Made by a program: the position numbers and the translations under genes
In this document: positions 62,801-64,000 of the stretch, in pieces
Position numbering within the stretch: the stretch's first letter is position 1
Layout of the letters: each line of letters opens with the position of its first letter
Notes under the pieces: model-generated
The model's database searches: none
The model's input: only the letters and a program-made list of their open reading frames with translations
What the model was told of the DNA's origin: nothing
NCBI GenBank assembly: GCA_002293125.1
Contig: DBCR01000083.1
Coordinates: 1-64,000, forward strand
Direction: 5' to 3'
DNA: 64,000 nucleotides
Origin: Opitutia bacterium UBA953
GTDB taxonomy: Bacteria; Verrucomicrobiota; Verrucomicrobiia; Opitutales; UBA953

Positions 62801-64000
62801 CGATGCCCGTGACTTGTCCGCCGCTGATGACGGCATAGCCCGCGGCCGGCGTGCCGCCCGGCATGAGGCCGGCGGTGCTGAAGGTGACGGCCGGGGCGCC
62901 GATGTAGCCGGTACCGCCGGTGACCGTGAGGTCGGCCTGCGTGAGGCCGGCGCCCGTGGCGGCGGTGAGTCCGGCGAGCGAGACAGCGAAGCCGTTGGTG
63001 TCGATGGTGACGACGCCGGAGCCGGAAGCCGCGCCCGCGACGGCGGAGTTGTCGATCGCGCCGAAGAGCGTGTTGGTCCAGAGGCCGTAAGGCGTCGCGA
63101 TGCGATTGTCAGCGGTGAGGTACGAACCACCGACGCTCGCCAACGAAGCGAGAACGCCCGTCGTCATCGCGGCGTTGGCTCGGAGCGTGCCGCCCGCGAA
63201 ATTGCTGTAACCGAGGTTACCGCGTCCGGCGGTCATGTTGACCGAGGTGTTGTTACCGAGCACCATCGTGCCGGCCAGCTGGTTGTAGAAAGCGGTGGAC
63301 GACGTGATGCCGCCGTTACCCCAGCGCAGACGGCTGTTGCCACCGTCGAAGAGGCCGCCCGCGATATTGAGCACGCCTTGGGTGCCGGTGCCGTTGAGGA
63401 TCAGGCCGATTTCGCTGGAGGTGTTCTGGCGATTGACGAGACCACCCGGGCCCACGGTCAACTGACCGACACCCTGGTAACCGATGATGAACCAGTCGCC
63501 GCCGAAGTTGGAATTATTGAGGACGCCCGTGCCGCCGACGTAGCCCACGCCGACCGCATTGACGTTGTTCTCGGTGAGATTGAAACGATTGATACCCGTG
63601 CCGGTCGACATCTGGAAGAGGCCGCCCGTAAGATTGAAGTAGCCGTAGCCGTTGAGAGCGACGCGCTGGTTGCCGTTCCCGCCGGTGGTGAAGAGGCGGA
63701 CGGTGCCGGCGGTCTGATTATAGACCGAGACCGCGCCCGTGGTGTTGGCCCCCTGCATACCGAAAAGGTCGACGTCACCGCTGACGTTGACGGTGGACTG
63801 GTATGGGCTGTTGCCGTAAAGGAGGTAGGAAGTCGCCGTGGCGCCGATGTAGCTGCCGGTGAGGTTGAGCACGCCGCCGTTGACCGACGTGTTACCCGTG
63901 AAGGTATTCGTCCCGGACAGGGTCAGGGCGCCGTTACCGACCTTGGTCAGGCTGAGGGCGGTGAGACCGCCGTCACGGATCTCGCCCGCGAAGTTCGTGT
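38739..64000 (-). CDS. Giant PATR beta-helix repeat protein with PEP-CTERM anchor (5' end outside window)
   Basis: The frame is open from the right edge to the stop at 38739, giving more than 8,400 residues with no start visible. By eye at least forty copies of the autotransporter-associated beta-strand repeat occur, of the form LTKxGxGxLxLxGxNxYxGxTxV (for example LTKVGAGTLFLSGLNTYDSG). Between them lie Gly/Ser/Thr/Asn/Ala-rich beta strands. Four larger modules centred on a GGWA/GGWL motif lie near 60990, 58420, 46240 and 42865. The C-terminus is a PEP-CTERM signal (VPEPSTYGIGLGALAL then IRRRRRQEKK) rather than an outer-membrane barrel. The product should be a very long surface or biofilm fibre processed by an exosortase. 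Amino acid use is strongly biased and lacks most TTA/CTA/TCA codons. Confidence 0.9.
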   Translation of the reverse strand, partial: TNFAGEIRDGGLTALSLTKVGNGALTLSGTNTFTGNTSVNGGVLNLTGSYIGATATSYLLYGNSPYQSTVNVSGDVDLFGMQGANTTGAVSVYNQTAGTVRLFTTGGNGNQRVALNGYGYFNLTGGLFQMSTGTGINRFNLTENNVNAVGVGYVGGTGVLNNSNFGGDWFIIGYQGVGQLTVGPGGLVNRQNTSSEIGLILNGTGTQGVLNIAGGLFDGGNSRLRWGNGGITSSTAFYNQLAGTMVLGNNTSVNMTAGRGNLGYSNFAGGTLRANAAMTTGVLASLASVGGSYLTADNRIATPYGLWTNTLFGAIDNSAVAGAASGSGVVTIDTNGFAVSLAGLTAATGAGLTQADLTVTGGTGYIGAPAVTFSTAGLMPGGTPAAGYAVISGGQVTGIVITSPGTYQAGTVPTVTLKGGGGTGASVTVAALNTANSAGRLTKSGNGTLTFTGVNTFVTPLAVNAGTVAVASGGTLNTTSLEDLRDGRFLVVAPGGAIVANAADSLGKLDRFTSAASTGVVAVSAATSADDVNLSRTGLNLTGMGLGAGMGDVTYTGVFTPGLAGVFRLGGGGNVLNYAANITGGYETRVDIIGTSVAFSGANTFKGGLILNAGGTLQVLSNSVTAGYGANAGGLIVNGGTIRWATGSTTDITSGAGAITGGVSLVGSVLLDTNGNNVELAGSVGNRAATGGSREGLSGGLTKVGNGVLTLSAANTFSGNTTVIDGSILLKHSDALAYSAINITNVMNAGSLVFDSSVVSNTFTIGGLGTTGLSIPLTNNANAAITLRVGNGGQNTVYTGVFSGAGGLTKIGSGNLNINGVRQTYTGATTIIAGAPGVTGGSPNKISTLQLSFSTSAATNLISASSVLVLGGASAPQVNTQLDAAQLANVGNGSGRLLLSGAAAATSQVFASTTVGTGASDIVLTSSTTNALLLNLGAITRSAGGTLFVANPGNTLSATNGVLTSSGAIGALLTDANGTVYSVLGTAGNNVTDFAAKNAGGWLMAPAYTASVAATANYTQTLTAGATTLGSATVTVASTTGLVVGSAISGPGIPVGATIVTIGTGTMTISAPATAPGTAQTFTVARNINLGETNTGTGWTTQTINSLRNVATTTSGTTLTIAAGNTITIATGGILYGSAVGGNSTITGGTIIPGLGKELVVFANGRTLTINSVLGQSITGPTDVTFRGNIGIGAGNNDVVLGANNTYSGNTYISGVRVRNASSTINAPFGTGANGNVYIYGNNGGQFLMADNSVISRNWYIIGAGWEEGTAQPGAFHGAIRLGNNVTLAGTLNLMGDAGVRASGAFATVSAKLFGDFNLTARSGWGDGTINFTGDNTGWAGSYNIGSGGYRFDSLANLGSPTSIQLATYGTIIPNFAGVQAAVLDKIAFGSAGTVALRVATAAEPLDFRGANLAGVSLGANENLTFTGAFQPNVLNGQPTLRLGGGGANLTYANSITGNTAVVFTGGSANNSYGTAFLNPTLAGSNTYVGGTIVGQNGPFGAVEVANIPNPWAVFGNGPITFVSANPAFRLSSAIPSFATDPLAADMSSAANLTAVIINGGLKFNTNRAANTDTVVFARGIGAYGASGSFVKEGRGTLRLDGIQTHLGNTDNNGPGAGIVSTLLLNHANPFNVGYAINGAASGRLLHFNNAEGNVTQLARNVSVGSINAPVVNGVEPNTNGSILNLAGFDLTIAGNADSVFAGRIWGGVGAVGTLGQGGLVKVGGGTLSLVSNNNGQYTGKTTVRGGTLYLDYSWLTTAPTTIINTVSTLELGGGTFLMKAKGAGQTNTQSFNGLTVLPGGSRTTRNLNGATALILNLSGITRDVAGSGVDFFASGMGTTGGISTTNANDASGILGGWATVDAGAGFATVSSGKLAPYAGYSAVYAPGANVDNGTLSTIGASPLAIHSLRFNAAASVELDLAAGLTVTSGGVLVTPNVGANTVTLKGGSITSGNGQDLIFHQWGAATTILTVESKITGNIGLTKTGTSLMIVRNGANDFTGPVNIGGGTTSTFRVEASGALGAATNVVNLQSAGQFQIDQGVTLANPINILNASGRTNEATIFLAASSGVGTLSGPIFVQNTTIAGGLFASNGGTLVISGPVTAASGQMVTARVGNVRFANSTGTPSDYDYFTNQGALVSLGATDSLSVRAIVDIGSAAAATIDLNGFNQTIGALIRTTAADGRIVTNTSLAPSTLTINVIANDGGLFIGDWAYAGQLLGNLALVKSGAGRQLISGTNFYTGGTTVNAGTLRLGSPNALGGTTGFNGALTVNGGVLDLFGIGNAAIGALNGIGGVITDDGLFAGGSVLSTNASADASFGGAINDGAFRTLALYKDGTGVLGLSGASNYSGVTQVFAGALAISNGAALGTTVGATVVASGAALQVSGGITSNEPLFVAGFGAGAPTGVLRNISGTNILGGAVTLGADSLFGSEAGTLTLGGAVSSANHALTLSGNGDLVLSGAVSLGTAGLTKSGLGVATLGAANSFSGATVVTAGALRLAHADALGTSSALTVAAGAGLQLAGGITYLGINATSPLLQNISGNNAWSVSLRPANGGALTLRSDAGVLTLNGPGGSLNAQSPDGVNRALVLTGAGDGSLATVFGNAASFTKSGAGVWTFDSAQAYAIETAIDGGTIKAGASNVFSVNSAIRLANVAGAQLDLNGTTQSVATLEGAGATGGAVLLGLNGELTVGANSAFGGDVDGSGTSKLIKSGSGAFTMGPTSDLTGTVAVNVNGGTLFFGGNAGANVTANVASSAILGGSGTLLGTVNVANGGTVQAGNGVSGSLAIANLVLGTIAGDLATLKFRNIDLGAQASVMNIGTLTANGGVGSVSISAINAGALANGTYDLANFTTAVTDFTVFTVGLISGLGGRQSGTLVTSNANKLSVIVAGDSVRWHGDVGGAADTAWHIPGGALNLRVVPGDAPTDYRAGDAIVFNDLALSGTVVISEGNVSPSSLTIDNTTLPYAFSGANGITGATGIVKNGAGVATFSNIGNAFTGGVTLNAGTLTFTSSQTIAGGIVVNGGNLVLGAANTVSGNVVINGSGTIVQNATNGIGQGSKLAFGSGSTGSFSLNGTDATLSGLTTAASAGSPVISNGAAGSSGLTVNIATGTNTFGGSIVNGGTGSLSFFKGGAGTLRLTGANTNSGNIVVAGTLEVGQGGSISDVGISSGAILSFNRPDSFTYSGVTSNGGFNNAGSLTVLGGGNMTLTGSFGHDGGTNVASGQTLTLGNGGSIGGAGVLTVDGSLRVNTAGSAAIGSVIGGLGGLSVDAGTLVLTGANVYQGTTTVASGATLQVGNAGTVGALPPSAVVINDGTLVISRSGSLTFTNTVNGAGDFVSRMATGGELTLAGLNNYSGFTRIESGTLVIGAASAWTNSDRVVLGSAGNSATLELNGYSKSLVSLATDGVAANQIVRNSAVGSATLTFTGGGVVSFGGALVETAPNTRIAIGYAGGGTLAFGSTNAYTGGTIISNGTARLGANDAFSVGALTLGGAGTVGVLDLGGFNQTVSALNVGLGGVASNQVIGNSSTSADSVLTYLAGTSSLGVVFQDVLGTGTRRMGLSLTGSGTVTLLGANTYTGTTTIGAATTVQVGAFATEGAIGRGPIDNAGNLVFARTDAYAMPAGNIVTGNGTVTLGSIGAISVAAPGQFDTNGFLNFGNVAGSTVVSALDLTNGGATFGGLTVRNNSAVADNLITVGAGHTFRINGPVTVGFNSGATTATRLRLTGGGSFLIGSVGNSALINVQFGASTSTNVTNRAMVDMSGLSSFYAGLAGGTFRIGDPTNADGSPGGGAGSSVILAPTSTIVAANLVVDAQADNVTQLLRLGAGVNTLNANTITVGSNRSDATLNFFDATLGSLVIRNRAGTGRADINVGVVGSTTGAVTFKVMDLRDHTVDILARTLFVGARTGNDGNSTTATFSMNQGVLDVTSVILGDRRNTVGASTGTTSGTLNLGGGTVVIGATGLSIAPSTSTHASSQIASGTVNISGGVVTINGPVTLGNSTNVNGTSLAAFNITGGTVDVRNSIAKGAGNGFTSVTSTLSLANGSLDLNGFSIGTSTRPINNVQLESGTLRNVAEINGGGALVKTTAGTLILEGTHGFTGAFTIADGTLQVGTGLDSGTLGLGAVVNNTVLIFNRAGTYAAANAISGPGTLTLNGTGTIVLTGASSYAGLTTVSSGLLAVGHSTALGNTTGGTLVANGAALELRGGIAVGDEALAVIGTGIGSTGALRNLSGTNSFGGTVTLGGATLIQSDAGTLTLGGTLAADTHVVTFDGAGNLVVSGALTGTTASLVKNGAGKLTLSGANTFDGAIAVNVGTLSVSNAGALGTAAGATTVASGAALELFGLASIAAEGLSVTGTGVGGTGALRNLSGDNSFNGQITLAGSTLIQSDAGTLFLAGTTAIVAGANALTVGGASNVSISGTIDGVGASLTKVGAGTLFLSGLNTYDSGTTVTAGTLSLGASGVLNDTSLLTVNGGTFNVTTFDETVDRVVLTSGTISGSSGKLTSTQAFDLRAGTVSAILAGVNVVKTTTGLVTLSGANSFTGQLQVNAGTVAFSAGANLGAGSVVVDGGTLSFVEVGTQAVPVSTSAAQNITVGATGATVNVVNRFATLNLGGTVGSTGAANLTKTGLGKIAIAGPVNLNGGVVTVSQGTLGAGFTTGGVSALNVATGATLNLFDGTVAPLGSTILSLTTGSALGFDLGLVAGSNDSIVVDAASVIGGSVKLNLNGLGAVSAGSYTLLSAAGGLNLTNWILGSAPAGLNYKFDTTSSGGTALMLNASPIINLYFNGVTGASWNAAGSWSTDLAGATPATAVPSLTDTLIFSTVNAVGPTVATTLDAALTVDSLIFTSTPAGVTAFTVAPGIGGALSVYPGSSNNGIEVQANAGIITISAPLTTLGVQAWTVDGTGLNGSSLTLSGGVTYTAPVTKAGAGTLTLSGAGTGAGGLNIELGTVNIGSASAFGTGPLFFGSGITLNNTSGVPLANTGANTLEWNAGFTFTGSNSYDLGAGAVALKDFAALTVSANTLTVGGAIGDAAQGFVLTKLGAGNLVLNGVNSFGGAGRTVDVQGGLLTINSDAALGHAGNSVTLAVNGGGATTGLNVTGTFSTSRVINLNAAANGLGVQLGQTLTLATPFTFSALTNNLTKNGSGNLILASANPGWTGGLTINSGVVRLNNALSAGTGPISISPTSNAIGTALQLAGGFELTNAITLQGNAGQLQGGVNFGGQLQSVSGDNTVSGLLTLPFDAVIGADANSTLRIFGGILNAGPANNVLRLVASGDIILGQLEMSVPESSAIRFGRVEKFGAGTFRITGANGTEVIDQNGSGLEIRQGTVLADGNGSWRSRVFLDVGSTLRLDNTTVNLANGRFSNSQQSNYKNISFRGGNLDLIGTINIAGNSTENFADTTFLKGLSVVSLKAQSNLAGAVILTFRGAAWGNNAPVQTAVAPGASMLFRGVGIAPGPGRASIHFTNNPTLSGETGTALALNRGILPWAVVDLNYSGAHNANLSFATSGVNAGVNYLRSLDTEREYEINPSLFGGTAQGVTTNSNVLLTAASPGNLAVALNTQRNSLTIEGGAGLAIADGVQFSLRSGGILVRPGSTSVITGGVINQVAASTAALHVWAFGDLTLSSALAGGNGIGNGSPSLIKAGSGTLTIAPPTSAVNGLNGLGVNTLSGLFMLNQGTVKLGSLNAIQANNYFAAIGGTLDLNGNSQLFFGSFTESTITNQGTTITSTGGPGHLLINADNNGRQFAARLTGNVSLTRSGLNTLNLWGVNSHIGSTTINGGLTVMYGDAAFTATSALNINSANLYLENANSLTDNPDRINDAAVVNLRGGLLELRGRQQSASSETLGTVNLVAGGSQFIVTAGDGFQASSVLAINNLVRTPGTVANFTTGAANRVTLAAINGSAPTLTNGMLGGWAVFGTMAAGTHHFASYSPTLGVGAFGTAGFPAYSNATTDANTLATATATSNISLDSAITNTLLLTDDLTINSLRFANQATQNVHIAAGKTLTLATGGLMAWSTASHFIGSADGVGNVTSGGNELFLYAQGAGWHVMRSNLVNPSVGVDMAVTKSGSNTWQLVGTNTYTGGTTIANGQIVVSTNGGAIPLAADPAKGLIVNGSWQNPGQLLAYRAASIHPDNEVTINGNGSVVLFGNNTLRKLTFNNDGSNGTGYLRTFHIQSPAGAGSTGVLTIGAGGLFATSANVTTTSVIEGRVDFGASPNFIDVAPISGGGFASVDPFRPALALQGVVGSTGGITKTGNGVLDFRAQNVFTSEFLVAAGGIRTGVANAGSRFSTLNLGAGTRLDLNNLVTTWGGLTGSGDIFSSFGTPTLNVGFNNADTTFTGRFMRFNDAAFGQINKIGTGKLTLSSVQPTTGSFGAISVSGGTLAYAGAGQAFVSTATANSIFNVNNGGLLQLDNSVTNLSNRLGTAAGGTVNMQGGRLLIGGSAAGATTEGIATLSALNGGGRIELSANAAQGMSLNVTTLTYANASLSASTTLNSTRVTVPSTVGLIPGMLITGAGINANTTIASILDGTTLFLSANATVTGVATLNAVQTNGSLVIAGISELTGNGLANLAITNAGFSAGQGVGANASFTKAVRGDILADASATGVGTGFLTIDSVTGNGRALDTTTETRILANTLGGTFNARLTGATTLTAPTTVNTLTTSGTASVVSGLASSVFGKFGPSGELLSLTLANAAGFLVKDGTTTFDMGTLVGPSTGSAYFHVLPGATLAVNASLLPAATGGFVLDNGGTMVLGERTGFFTGTVAINNGTLRLNSGLDNTLAISATAGPMGLPFVTLNGTGAVLDLGAKNQTVRGLASSNPLPGMGGTVTGLTGAVFTTTDNSTFGGRLTGGLSFVRSGNTTTTLTSASDYTGATVVRGGTLELRDSGSLASTAGLRLAQGTLLLNNFGLNPVDSPVRIAAANTVTLAGGTLTFIGGGSVDNLLTLDRIDIERGSVQINSNPYISMGATNRIDIGNLVVASAGVRPMVNFNGWTTLNSGGINTLGGQGLTQNSNIRLTQLNSAPFGTASLVNGLIGGWAVADGSTFATYSATFGVVAMGQQYNLGGGYPATNFTGGDINTTVATGNYNDGATVRTITGPHSANSWRLSAGANQDFTFVNAPITLGVGIITNNGSTITLQGDTSVSSLTAAGSDLYVYTNQGTMNLNMTLTGAMNFVKSGGGTLALRTPSSPVSNDFLGTTFVNQGTLNLNAPPGGYVLIPGDLVVSGWGSGANTTVSMLNNQSQIAATSSISLLGGANLNLVGTNTLNAVLFDNEGGMSNPTLATAVKLTLTAANAVTATNQSPVSVPVISGTSLEFSASDPVLTVHAGLAATGLVISAPILQSAGMQTLTKQGSGVLALSGASTFNSPFNLNAGALMFSNNTVLLLGAITSGPVGRGDLLVGAGTSLLSDGTVRTIANPVTVNGDFAFGGSGAGAGVILAGKVSLGAAMRTIGVTNYGVTATLSGGLLTDLIDRSTALTKTGNGVLLLGVPSTQADLKGAGVTVSGGVVRWAGDNSLPPDTFLTAGVASGFDLAGFNQITHRILGTGFFTNSSTLTPSTLTVGGDNASFTFSGALTDNYGGGGQVLNLTKTGSGVLAFGAVNNYAGLTDIQAGRLDITNIGSFGLGPVNIETGAELRMDRTGTLNFPNELSGSGFVRSVGSGITILTAANSGFTGRFLVDNGILQVGDGTLAGDTGDLGSANKVVVTTPGQLRFNYTGNYQLFRPIEGTGDVVQQSRMTLDLATASSAFSGRAVVNNGIMTASAVSALAASTGIVVNRGTYFDAFTSTYLPGSFFKVTGNDSVGTVSYGVPLTLNGGTADALTQTAYLGAITLNGGELTSDSVSPAPTGSWVFLGNVTATADSTISAENVNVGLTSASRDFNVDAGKVLTFSGSYADAVPVTGVSSLSKSGAGTLVMSGSAKTYTGTNTLTGGFLKFADQAQLGLSSATVHANLVFAGGSVEYTGAGAFDRTFLVKDGGAGFHATSGVNPLLVNGTGQIDFDDTAPATATSRPLTLSGTSILDNTYSAGLLQGGDAAQAFSSIVKNGVGQWIIDGAGSTLAPNAEVNVNGGVLGFYLNALGGPSSTGNVNLADSSTLRWEATNNQDLGSRLKVADGATATIKFDHTTSATTFNGGMNFGTGALVKSGAGDLVLAAANTFSGGLTVAQGKVTVSDAGALGSGNATIGNAGTMVINQSVTNNINVSGNGLIGGTLVASVASGNVSFGAITVGDRGTVSRGASIGTLTSTSMTLSGGARLEFKIWDVNTQVAGVGYDQFAFGNLDLSGASVSNKVVIKLISMSDASTFGSAGNLSLLQGASGIQTFSFGSFTAGGLNLGANTNVNDLFTFDTSQFTYTGGTASAASLWAIDFNNANGAITLTAVPEPSTYGIGLGALALAAAAIRRRRRQEKKA

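Noticed and set aside
38739..64000. CRISPR-like or satellite repeats within the giant gene
   Set aside because: The repeats are degenerate coding repeats of ~30 codons in a continuous frame, not identical short repeats with unique spacers.

Overview
The window looks like a GC-rich chromosome segment from a Verrucomicrobiota bacterium, most likely of the Opitutia. This placement is inferred. It rests on Planctomycete-type cytochrome (PSCyt1/PSCyt2/DUF1553) proteins each paired with a DUF1501 protein, a PL10 pectate lyase, autotransporter-associated beta-strand repeat (PATR) proteins, and a PEP-CTERM sorting signal. I saw no rRNA, tRNA, CRISPR array, integrase or transposase gene.

Layout. At 2-2917 is the 3' part of an autotransporter whose passenger resembles PhoX/DUF839 phosphatases, closed by a strong terminator. 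From 8302 down to 3140 (minus strand) runs a tightly packed run of seven genes: maf, a secreted unknown, a TonB-like protein, an RNA pseudouridine synthase, a GNAT acetyltransferase, a nitrilase-family amidohydrolase and a SnoaL-like protein. From 8539 to 19722 (plus strand) lie a pectate lyase and two PSCyt/DUF1501 gene pairs, which suggests polysaccharide degradation. At 23015-20037 (minus) is a hemF-hemE-hemH heme cluster. Then follow a membrane protein resembling YugP zinc peptidases but lacking the HEXXH catalytic residues, and a membrane-SRPBCC fusion.

From 25359 to 30506 there is a set of up to seven small exported helical proteins that appear to share one roughly 90-residue module. 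At least four have an upstream AACT-N17-AT-rich box at the same spacing. This is the best candidate here for an undescribed family or regulon. At 32022-37010 a secreted FAD-dependent oxidoreductase is followed three bases later by an unusual fusion of two FMN-binding domains, a NosR/NapH-type membrane ferredoxin-like section and an ApbE flavin transferase, probably an extracytoplasmic flavin electron-transfer unit. After a metallophosphoesterase, the rest of the window (38739 to the right edge, minus strand) is a single open frame of more than 8,400 residues of PATR repeats ending in a PEP-CTERM anchor. It is incomplete at its 5' end.

The gaps between genes are unusual. They are mosaics of at least four dispersed repeat families: palindromes with a constant GGTAGGG end and variable stems, a MITE-like element with about 23-bp inverted ends, 12-bp tandem repeats, and a GGTGGCAG-type repeat. 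One palindrome supplies the stop codon of the gene next to it. All functional calls come from reading the sequence and recalling family motifs; no database search was run.
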